DNA of 64,000 nucleotides, taken from contig OZ038526.1 in NCBI GenBank assembly GCA_964036665.1, positions 30,504,001-30,568,000 of the forward strand, in the 5' to 3' direction. The translations under genes were made by a program, and so were the position numbers. Positions within the stretch are counted from its first letter, which is position 1. Every line of letters begins with the position of its first letter. The notes under the pieces are model-generated. The model saw nothing but the letters and a program-made list of their open reading frames with translations. It had not been told where the DNA came from and did not search any database. The DNA is from Gordius sp. MW1. Lineage: Eukaryota > Nematomorpha > Gordioida > Gordea > Gordiidae. Positions 11,238-22,800 of the stretch are shown piece by piece.

Positions 11238-12306
11238 TTAGCAAATTCAATTATAGCGTATTAGTGTAGGCAGCTGGCATATAATGCTAATCAATATTTT
11301 TTCAATCATATATTAATCCAAAAATGCTGATAAATGAATTAAAAATATATTATATAGAACTTTGCCTTCCTCCCATTTTTATGTCCCGTTGGTTCCCCCC
11401 CCCCCCCCCCCGCATATTTTTTACCCTTTTTCTCACCCAGAGGGGGGGGGGGCAATTTTTTACCCTCTTTTTACCGGGGAGGGGGGTGATTTGCCACCCC
11501 CCCCCCTTTTTTCCCCCCCTCTTTCTCTATTACTAATTAAATAACATATAATAAATATAATTTTTTATTGAAATACAAATTAAATTTTTTTGGCACTTTT
11601 AAATGTATTTTTATTCAAAACATAATTTGAGTAGCATTGTTAAAAATTGTTCGATAAGAAAATTAGGCCCAAGCGTGTTTAAAAAACAAGCTTTAGTTGT
11701 ACAATACTAAGTCAAATTTGATTTAGGCTTTTATAATCAGCCTCCTAGCTATTTTTTTCCATTATTTTTAAAAACTCATTCCCCTCCTTTATCTCATACA
11801 TTACATAAGGATGAGACTAGTTACATATTTTCTATTGTTTAAAAACTCATTACCCCCTCCCCTCCTTTATCTCATACATTACATAAGACTAGTTATATTT
11901 TTTCCTATTGTTTCTAAAAACTCCTTACCCCATCCCCTCATCTCATACATGCACATGATGGCAACATGCTGAAAGCTGGAATTGGAAGTAGTTTAATATA
12001 TATTGCAATAAATTAGCCCTGCCTTATACCGGGGCGAGCAAGCCAACGGGACAAAAAAAGGGAAAGGGGCAAATCACTCCCCCCCCCTTCACCCCTCCCC
12101 CCCCCCCCCCGTTTAAGAAAGAGGGTAAAAAATAAGGGTGGGGAGGCAAACTAACGGGACAAAAAAATGGGAGGGGGCAAAGTTCTTTATAATATATTTT
12201 TATTTCTTTTATCACCATTTTTGAATTCATATATGATTGAAAAAATTTTGATAGCATTATATGCCAGCTGCCAACTATGCTAATACGCTATAATTAAGTT
12301 TGCTAA
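11238..12306. mobile_element. Second foldback element with G/C-run arms
   Basis: The outer arms pair: TTAGCAAATTC, AATTATAGCGTATTAG and GGCAGCTGGCATATAATGCT on the left are matched in reverse complement at 12240-12306. Next inside, both arms carry the G/C minisatellite unit (11395-11520 and 12050-12150), in opposite orientation. The middle (about 11760-11950) has two to three tandem copies of a block with CTTTATCTCATACATTACAT. No target duplication is obvious. Its left end lies only 8 bp from the duplication of the preceding hAT foldback. Confidence 0.75.
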
Positions 12307-12540
12307 AAACCATATTTAGTTTCAAATAACCCTGCTCGATACCACGGTTTATATCAATCGAATCTGCTAAATGCCCGGTTAGTTATATCTCTCTCAACGA
12401 GCAACCGTGGCTGCTAGTGCTAGTAACCGGGTTATTAAGCAGTATTTGCGTATTATGATGGTAATGGGCGAGATGTATGCTACCGCCATAAGTTATGGCT
12501 TTAGCATTTAAGCATATTAACAACACTAGTGTATTGTTTT

Positions 12541-12721
12541 CATGGGCGTACGCAGGGGGGGGGGTTGGCTGCCCCCCCCCCCCCTAATTTACGAGGGAAA
12601 AAATTTTTCAATGCAAAAACATTGAGAAATCAAAAAAAAAATTATGTTTTGCCCCCCCCCCTCTAAATGCACTTTTAAATGTTTTGCCCGCCCCCTAACT
12701 CAAAACCTGGGTACGCCCATG
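12541..12721. mobile_element. hAT-type MITE, CATGGGCGTA family
   Basis: 181 bp, ends CATGGGCGTA and TACGCCCATG, flanked by a perfect ATTGTTTT duplication (12533-12540 and 12722-12729). Confidence 0.9.
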
Positions 12722-12724
12722 ATT

Positions 12725-13850
12725 GTTTTAAACATAACCCATTGTCATTAAATTTATAAAATTTCATTTTTATTAAAATTACTATAGAACTAGAGGGATA
12801 TAATATAAAACATAGCTATATTTATATAACCCTCGATAATACTTGTAAATCTCTATTCTGAGCAGAGTTGCGGTTGTGGGGTACAGCGAACTACATATTT
12901 AAAATGATCAAAATTTTAACACAAACAAAGGAACGCATACCACAGGGATTTAAGATTATTCTTTGCGATAAAAATACCTTTTTTTGTTTAAGTAAAAGCT
13001 GGTGGAATATTTAGAAATCGGGCAGCGCCGTCTGATTTTATTATTTTAGCCATATGCGCAGCCAAGGGGGGGGGCAGCCGTCCCCCAAACCCCCCCCCCC
13101 CCCCAAATACGAGAAAAAAAAATTCAAACTTGAAAAATTAAAAAAAAAATTATGTTTTGCCCCCTTTTAAACGCCCCCCCCCCAATCCAAAACCTGGCTA
13201 CGCTCATGATTTTAACGATAGCAATTGTCTGAGAGCACTATCACAAATTATTCTCAAAGTCTTTTTTACAACCCCATTTTTGTATAAAAAAAATCAGGGC
13301 ATAATATTAAAAATTTGATGTTGAACAAATCAGAACATTCGGAATTATTAATATGGAAATATAACATTTTTATGGATCAAGGTGTGGATTATAGTCAAAC
13401 CATTAATAATCAATTGCTCGAGATTTATATCTGTAAAATAGCAATAAATGTTGCATAAATTTATATTTAATGATAATCCGGACCAACGGGCCGATCTAGG
13501 TTGTGGACCGGGCCTGGAGTGCATGAAAAAAAATACAGACGAGGGAAGGCGGGCCTTAAATTTTTCAAAACGGGTACGGACGGGCCGACCTCCTAATGAT
13601 GGCCCGCTGAATAATCTCTAATTCACACAATTAATATAATATCAATCTTTCACCAGTTATATATTTATATTTATTGTTTCTCACATGAAATTAAAAATTA
13701 ACAATTGTTGACATATAAATATATATCAAAAAATTACAAAGTATATAATAAATATTGCGAATGGGCATTTCTATGAGTTTTATTTGCATATTTAATGGAG
13801 GATGTAGTCTAACACGCGATTACTCCACAGAATAGCCCCAGAAAGTAATA
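12725..13850. repeat. About 1.1-kb dispersed repeat, copy 1
   Basis: This collinear block reappears in the same orientation at 62709-64000. Shared landmarks include ctgagcagagttgcggttgt, cgcataccacagggattt, the rGGACCGGGCCTG core and tgtagtctaacacgcgat. Both copies contain a CATGGGCGTAGCC-type MITE at the same internal site, so that insertion predates the duplication of the repeat. Confidence 0.85.
13051..13208. mobile_element. hAT-type MITE nested in the 1.1-kb repeat
   Basis: 158 bp, flanked by ATTTTAGC (13043-13050) and ATTTTAAC (13209-13216). It occupies the same site as the MITE at 63038-63214 in the other repeat copy. Confidence 0.85.
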
Positions 13851-13905
13851 GTAAAATTTTCTTTATACATTATATGCACCTTTAAAACGTATACTATTTT
13901 TATAA

Positions 13906-16814
13906 TTAAACTACCTCAAATTTTACGGAACCATTTAAATTTGAGGCCGCGTATATTAAAATTCCCTCTCTTTCAGCAACTGTTATATCGCTAAATCTTT
14001 CATCATATTTATAGGTACTATCTCGTCGCCACAAACTGCTGCTAACATTGTTACGAACGAATACTATCATGCACATGCAGAATGAAAAAGATTGAGATTG
14101 TTTTGCTTTCAATGGTAATTTTTAGGTCATAAATATTAAATTTATATACATGCTCTAGCTTGGTAATAAACACCTTCATCTGTCACCTTCTTAGGTAGCA
14201 CAAAGCTTAACTTAAAGGATCTGCCTTTGAACTCCATACCACGTGGATCTATATATAAAATACAATTAGATAGTCATATCCTTGATCGCTTAATACCAGA
14301 GATTTTAATACAAGTTCAGGTGGTTAAAGGTCTTTAAGAGCCTAGAAATTAATGCTGCCCCCGCATAATGTTAAGAGCAATTAAAGCGAAGATTATATTT
14401 GAAAATGCAAAGATTTTTACTGATTATCAAGCCAAATCATTTTACTATACCTAAGGCCAAGTATACGAAATTAAAGCAAAAGGTTGAAGCATAGGCATAT
14501 TCAAATACTAAGTCTATATTACTTTGACTGTGGATAGTGTAATTAAAGTGTTTTATACGACAAGTGTCATTGTTGCCACCACATACACGGCACAAATCGA
14601 AGGTGACTGTGGAATTGAGTACATAATCGCATCCGATCGGCTAAAGATATTTTGGATATATCATAAATCTCATAACTCAAAAAAAGACATATAATGTGTT
14701 TTAATAACTCATTTCAATTGCTCATCGCGGTTTTATACTCTTTTAGTCGTGAATGTAATTAATTATACCGTTTTATTCATTTAAAATCATAATAACTTAA
14801 CGTATTTTTAAAGTCCTTAGTTTTAAGCAACAGTTTTAATCAAATATGTATGGTATATTATTTGGGATTGGGAAACTACCATTGGTCATTTTACAAATTT
14901 ATAATTTTTTGTCAATATGCCCTTCCATTGCTTCTCATTATACGCCATATATTCTTATGTTGCCTTAATAGAATCCTTTTAATTGCATAGTTTCGTTATA
15001 ACTATATTATTCATTATAAATAAAATTTTGATTCATTGCGGGTAATTTCGCTTAGAGACCTGCACGGCCTGGCTGCCAAAGATCTCAACACGTGGGACGG
15101 GCCTTTGCATTAAAAAAACAACTCAGCGAGGACGGGCCGTAATATAACCTGGCGAGCTCGGGCTGGGCATAGGTAGGTATAAGTAAGGCGGTTGAAAGTT
15201 TGTTAAAGTCATTTAAACTCTTTGTCTATTATGAAGTGAAAATAATGTGAATAAAATTATACTTTTCTCTTTATTCATTCACCATCAATATCAAAAGGCG
15301 CATTTCAAATTGATTAGTGTTAATTAAAAACTATTTGACGTGGTCCACTCCAATCATACCCTTTAAAAATCTATAAACATTAGAGTAAGCTAATTGAATA
15401 TTTAGATCATTATAATTTTTGCGTGATTATTATTAACATCTGTAACTTATATATTTTGTGTAATAATTTCGATAAAATTTTTTTAACCGAATACGATAAG
15501 TATCAAAATATAATTTTTTTATGGGGTCTAGGGATTTGTTAAATATCAGGGGGCCGATTCTATTATTTATTATTTTTATGGGGCCAGACCCCCTCCCAGT
15601 GTTTATATATTTGCAACAGAAAGCCCATTGCAAGTCTCTTGTATACTCATGTGTAAGTCGAAGGTAAAAGGGAAGATCTAAAATTTGGGAGCATAATATT
15701 GATATGATATTACAAGTTCAAACAAATATTGAAATAATATTACACAAAGGAATGACCGATTATCAAAATGGTTTATATTTATTTTTACAACCGCCCTTGA
15801 CCCCGCTCTACTGGTATATGAATTACATTCGGCACACCCAAGGAATGCTAGCTAGGCCACTGTTTACAATCTATGCTTATAATGCATATTGGTTATATAT
15901 CAAAAGTTCGGATACGGTCGTGCTAAGGTGTACAGAAATCTCTACGACCTCAATAGCTAAGATGAGTCTACTTTGAGACCATCCATATTAAATTGAAATA
16001 CGTCTTACCACAGCTATTCCTGAAATACAGATTCTGCCTATATGATCACCAGGAATTAAAGTTCCATCAAGCACATGCCCAATATTTTGGTGTGTTCCAT
16101 TGTAAATGCAAGAGGCTATACATGGATTGGTTTCTTAATAAGAAAAAAATCAATATAATGTGCATTGTACTACACTTTTTAAAACATATTTTTCAAATCA
16201 ACCATAGGTCTTTTGTTTATATAAATATTTATCACTGCTAACTACTTATAAGAATAAATACTTATAAATCCTCATAGGCATAAAATTTGATTTGGATAAT
16301 TAATATTATTCCAACAGAGAGTAGCTTATGGATTCGATCAGAGGTCGAGTTTTTAAATTTTTCATTGCCCGCCCGAACCCTTCTAAATATCCGCTCCGCC
16401 ATGCTCGAATCAGAAGAGCTGTCCGAACTGCCCCGACCAAAAAGATGATTTTTAAAATTCCTAGCTGCAATTACGTTAGATTTTACTTAAATTATAAATT
16501 TAAATCTTTTTTTAGATCAGAACTACGATTGATAAATATTCTACAGTCAAATATAAACGTGCCAAAATAATACACGAAAGCAAAATAAAATATTTTATAA
16601 AAATGATATCATTAAAACCAGGATCGAGCAGCGGTCCGGGCTTTTCTAGTTTCCGTTAATTATATCATAGCTAGATAATTTAAATTTTTAAAAACGATAA
16701 AGAGAACAAGGCTGCAAATGCATATAAATGACCATTGCTAAACTTACCATTAATATCTTGTTCGGAGCCTTTTTTCCATTCTTGACATCTTACTTTGGTG
16801 TTATTTAAATGTAT
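13906..16814 (-). CDS. Metalloprotease exons 14-16: C-terminal region
   Basis: Exon 14 (about 16748-16814, or starting at 16788 with an internal acceptor) contains RCQEWKKGSEQDIN. Exon 15 (14150-14248) contains RGMEFKGRSFKLSFVLPKK. Exon 16 (13906-14105) ends SNLNGSVKFEVV and a TAA stop. Junctions 14/15 and 15/16 are in phase. The 13/14 junction is in phase only with the later acceptor. I do not recognise this C-terminal domain; it may correspond to an ADAMTS spacer. The intron between exons 14 and 15 is 2.5 kb and carries CCCG-rich hAT-like repeats. Confidence 0.6.
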
Positions 16815-19800
16815 CTGTTAAAAGTTATTTGAAATATAAATAAGACGCAAGTGTAGTGTTTACTGGATTTGGGCACAATTTGTATTGATTATCTACGTCC
16901 CTGCAACGTTGGCCTCCGTTAGTATGGCTTGTACAATTTTTTAAAATATGTTATACATCAAATAAACGTGGTGTTAAAATTTTTGTAAGCCAAAACTAAA
17001 TATGAAATCAAAACAATTGTCAAAACAATGATGCAAATCTTTCAAAAAATTATAAATTTAATAAATTATTTAGGAGTTTTACTTGCAATTTCTGAGTCTG
17101 ACTGTGATTCCGAGAGATGAGTTCGTGCCAGCGCATTGAGACCAACTAGACCATTGCGAAAAAGTTCCATGTCTTGGCATAAGATCATTTGGATCTCTAC
17201 ACCGTCCCCTATGACACCGCTAATGTGTATTTTTGTAAATTGGTAACAAGGTTATAAAAACCATAAGAAATTATATTTATAAATAATAAGCTCTATGTAT
17301 ACGGCAAGCAACTTATAAATATCCTATCTTTCTTGAATGATTAAATTTATTAACTCAGGTGGTTTAAACCTTAAAAATACTGTTTTTCTAACCCGTAATG
17401 TGTTGTTAATTTACCCCGTTCAAGTTAGACCCGATCAATTTTCCATTACTTAAGTCACATTGCGTACCAGGGTATGGAGCGGTGAAGTAGTAAACTATAT
17501 TTGGCTCAGTGATATTTGAGCATACTAGCATTCTACAATCAGATGGTTTGTCGCTTGCAATTTGCTTGTTAGAATCAAAGTTGGCGATACATTGTTCGTT
17601 TACAGATTCAGGATTTAACATTAGCGCATACAATGCAGGATATGGTGGATTTATATAATGGAGCACTTTAGAATCCTGTATCAGTCTAAATTAAAAAGTA
17701 CTGTAGTAATTTAGTAGTGTTGTAAAGACTGGTGGGTTTTGTTTGGCCGACCTTTGGGTTTAGTTAGCTAAACATAAAAAACAAATGTTTTTTAGTCTAT
17801 TTTTCTTATTCGACCTCTAGGCTTAGTCGAAACTTATAAAACAGTCCAAAATCGATCGTTAGTTTTAGTAAAACCTAAGGTCGACCAAACAAAACCCAGC
17901 CGTTGTTACAACACTATAAATTAGGAGGCTAACGTCAAATTCTTTGACAAATTAAAAGTTGTAAGTAGTTTTTACCCAAAAAAGTTTGAAATATAGTAAT
18001 TAGCTTTCTTCGACCAATCCTGTTCAATAAAGCCTCGCCGATACATTATTGATTTGATATCTTCGTCATGAGAAGCACCCATTCTGGATTTAGCAAAATG
18101 ATGGTATACAAGTTCGCGCGTAAGCATAATGGGGATTAGTATTAACAAAAGTATTTTACAAGTGTCCCAATTCGTGAACTATGATCAACGGAGTGAAGCC
18201 AGGACTAAAACCGACAACACAACAACTATGATGTTTGGAGTAAAGCCCACCTACGTTAGCAAGGCCTATAAGTAATCAAATATGTTTAACTGTTTACAAA
18301 GTTGCTACTATCAATTGTAAACTAAATAACACACCCCAAAATCACTAATTACTAAAATGCATGATTTACAACTTTTTCTCGATATATCTATATAAGTTTG
18401 ATTAATTCAAATATCAAGCTATTCTCCATTCAAATGGTTTATCCTTCGCAACTGTTCGCTTAAAAGCATATTAAATAATAACGTTTAATTCGTTTCTATA
18501 AAAATTTTTAAATTTTAATAATGTACATTTTTAAGGTTATAATGTTTCCACTAACATAAATGTTACCTATAATTCCCAAAGCTGGACTAAATTGGTTATA
18601 AAATAAAAATTTGTTGATTTATAGTTTGACGCTATGAAAAAATGGACGCAACAAATTTTTTAAATTTTTTTAAATGTGTTTACGAAGGGACAATCAAAAT
18701 GGATACATCCAATTTTGCACGATGGTTATGTTTTTGAGTATAGTTGCTAAATTCTTCCAATATTAAATGGAATGACCGATTGGTAACAATCCCACGCTTA
18801 GATATAAAATATAAATAAAAATCAGGTAGAAGTTAATGTGAATGTAAAGACTCATGTGCATATCCTGGATTGGAGCTAGTGGGGGGGAATTATGATCTAG
18901 GGAGGGGGAAAATGACAATTTTTTGAAATTATAAACAATGTATGGATTGGTACAAGAGGGCATAAGCCTATTCAAGGGACGGGACTTGGAGGAGCGGCTG
19001 CCCCCCCCCCCCTTACTAAATCCAATTTTTTTTTGAAATTTATTAAAATTAGGGCTGTTCAAAAATGATTTCTTTGCCCCTCCCTAAATCATTATTGCCC
19101 CCCCTCTAATCCCAATGCTGGCTACGCCCATGGAGAAGCTGGCTACGTTTGTTGAGATGTACATATATATATATTTTTTTTTAACAAATAGTATTAAATT
19201 ATTTAATTAATCAATTATTAATTATCAAACTTACATAAATTAAATAATCATCGTACTTATCAAGATGAATGTGTTCTTTAATGGTGTTGCGCTCAAAATA
19301 TTCACGAACCTATTAACAAATAAATTTAAGTTTGATAGTTATTAATTGCTAACTTAAATATGCATATATTATTAATAAGAATAGTTATAAGGCTCTAATG
19401 CAATACTAGGTAAAATGTGTATAAAAACCCTTAATAATGCTAAAAATGTCATATTCCGGACAAATCTATTATGCTCTCATCTTTAAAACGCTAGGAATAC
19501 TTGGCGTTTATAAGATTTTCTGTGCTTTTCGTGATATACTCGGGTAATAAAACTTATTATATGGGGAGAAAATATCCAATTAAGATTCAAAGTGCTGCAA
19601 CAGTAACTTACTAAACGGCTTTATTCTTTCTGCATATATAAAAACGCCTATGTTATTTGTTATAAAGTTATGCGACATTAAATTCGTCCTAAAATTACAA
19701 TACAAATAACATCATTATTATTTGGCTAACATCCTAAGACCGGCCGGAGTATTCAACAACTATGCTTAATAAGTCTTACTAAGGCTAAAAAATTGGGCTA

Positions 19801-22800
19801 CGCAGAAATGGTTTTTATTTGTTCTTCATAACTAAACTATAAAGTGTTTAAAAATTCAAAAAATATATTAAAAATTATGGTAAAATGCTCAGTTTAAAAC
19901 TTACCTGTAAGAACAACATATGCAATTCTGGTCCCGAAAATAATTGAGAATGATAAAATTGAAGCTTTATACCATAGCAGCGAGGCTGAAACGAAAATAT
20001 ACTATTCGGTATCTTTATACGGAATTTAACGATTTTCGTTTTCTTACTTTCAAACTTCAAAACTATAATAATTTAATAAATTGGATTTAACGGATGCATA
20101 TAAAATATTTTTCTCAATTTAACATTATGACAAATTTGAAACATATTTTTGGGATTGATCTTTTCGTTTAACTAGTTTAAATTATATATTACATTAATTT
20201 AATATTGCACAAATAGTAGGATGACCCATAAATTTCAAATTAAATTTTAACTAAGTAATTTATCTTTAATGTTTTTTATTTACATTGGCATAGCCAACAT
20301 TGGAATTAGAGGGGGGGCAATAATAATTTTTTTTTAATTTTCGTCATTATTTTTATAAAATTCAAAAGGTTTTGAATTTAGAGGGGAGCCGCCACCCCTC
20401 CCTGTTTCCCATTGGCTACGCTTATGTTTATTAACTAATAACCTAGAATACAATTTATACATTAACATTACAAAAGTTTTGTCAATTGACCTAAATTTTA
20501 AATGTAATATTGAAATAACAATTCGGTTATGGAGAAAGGTCCCGATTTGCGAAGGAAGGATGGGAACCGCGAATCAAACATTACTAACACTCTAACTATG
20601 GCATATAAAAGAGAGTCATTGTTATTAACTAATTTTAAATATTAATTTAAAAAAATTTGTATAACGCATAATAATGTTTTAATATAAAAGAGGACAAGCA
20701 TTTTCATAATATGGTAGATATTATTATACTTTTTTCGATTCGTCTTTTGTATCGTCGGATGACGACATTGTGATTATCTGAAATTGTAAAATTAATGAAC
20801 TTTTAATTTTTAATTCTTATAAAAAGCTTAATCAAATACATTGGATGTAAATATTCCATCATGTTTACCTTCTCTTCTTCTTCGATTAATCGGTAGCATT
20901 CTCGTTTCAATACCTTGAAAAATAAATTTTGAAATATGCATTAAGATGATATTAAATTTTTCTAAAGTTCTTTTATAGCTAATTTTGTTACTTAGTCAGC
21001 TGCCGGTTATTGTTAATACTTTTAAAACTACACTTTTGAAACGCGTCCCTAAGTTTAAATAGTCTATGGGCGTAGCAAGGGGGTGGCAAGGGGGGCGGCT
21101 GCTCCCCTTTAAATTAAAAAATTTCTTTTTATAGAATTATAGCTAGAATTTAAAAAATTAGCATTTTGCTCATCCCTAAAATATATTGCCCCCCTCTAAT
21201 TCGCACCCTGGCTAAGCCCATAAAGTAGTCGTTAAGTGTATTATAGACTTTAATAAATTACGACCTGAACTCCATGGGCGTAGCCAAGGGGGCGTAGGGA
21301 GGGGCGGCTTCCCCCATTAAAATTATGGCTAAAATTTTAAAAAATGTTCATTTTGCCCCTCCCTAAACATCTCTAAATCATTATTGCCCCCCCCTCTAAT
21401 TCCAAAGCTGGCTACGCCCATGCTAAACTCTTAAGCAGAGACATAATTTAGGAAGAAATATGTAAAAGCGTATAAACATAGAATTTGCAAATATTTGTGG
21501 CTATATTAAACCATTACTTTTAATCCGACAACATTTATTATTTGAGTATAATGTTAACATTGCTTAATAAAAAATTTCATAGTCACACAATTGAATATAT
21601 TTTCCAATAGCAGTACATTTTTAAGCACGTAGAGGGAGGGGGGGCATATTTGGAATACAATACTTTAGGGTTGTGTAAAGATTTTAATTGCTATGCAATT
21701 TATGGGCTCACTTTTCATTTTGTTCGTGTCACGCACCGAATGTCTTGTCTTGCACCGAACGTCTTGTCTTGCACCGAATGTCTTGTCACGCTGTTTACTT
21801 TTATTATTAATTGCTATTATTAATTTAATTAGTTTTAGGTTCGAATCCCGGGTTTGACTCTTATGATTGTTCTTGTTACTACCATTGCTATTATGCCTTT
21901 TTGACCGTCCGCTGGCTGCTGACCGATAGAAAAAATGACCATTGGCCAAAATGTGAATAGAAATTATTCTTTCGTTTTTTTTTGACTGTTATGATTGTTC
22001 CTGTTACTACCATTGCTATTATGCCTTTTTGGCCGTCCGCTGGCTGCTGACCGATGGAAAAAATGACCATTGGCCAAAATGTGAATAGAAATTATTTTTT
22101 TCGTTTTTTTTGGCTAACATTGACAATTACCCTATGCCCTCCCCTAGCAGAGCCTATGCCTCTACTGATATGGGTCCCTGTGCCCCCCCCCCTACAAAAG
22201 CCTATGCCTCTCCTGATGTGGGTTCGAATCCCGGAGAGGCTAAATTTTTATTTATTTTTGTTTAAATTAATATATTGTTCTTGTTAATACCATTGATAAT
22301 AAGACTTTTTGGCCGTATGTTGGCTGCTGACCAATGGAATGAAATGACCATTGGCCAAAATGTGAATCGCAATTATTTTTTCCGTTTTTTTGACTATTAT
22401 GATTGTTCTTGTTAATACCATTGATAATATGGCTTTTTGGCCGTCCGTTGGCTGCTGACCAATGGAAAAAGATGACCATTAGCCAAAATGTGAATCGAAA
22501 ATTTTTTTTTCGTTTTTTTTGACTCTTATGAATATATATCCACTTTTACCGTGTCCTGGCTGCTGACCAATGTAAAAAAATGACCAGTGGCCAAAATGTG
22601 AATCAAAAATTTTTTTTCCGTTTTTTTGATTCTTATGAATTTATATTCGAATCCCGGAGAGTGCAAAATATTTGCATAAATAAATATTCATTTTGCATTT
22701 AATACCCCCCCTATAGGCATTCTCGCCACTTCCCACCTTTCTCGCCCATAAATTGCATAGCAAATATGCTACTTTTATACAGAGTATAGAAGAGTTCGCC

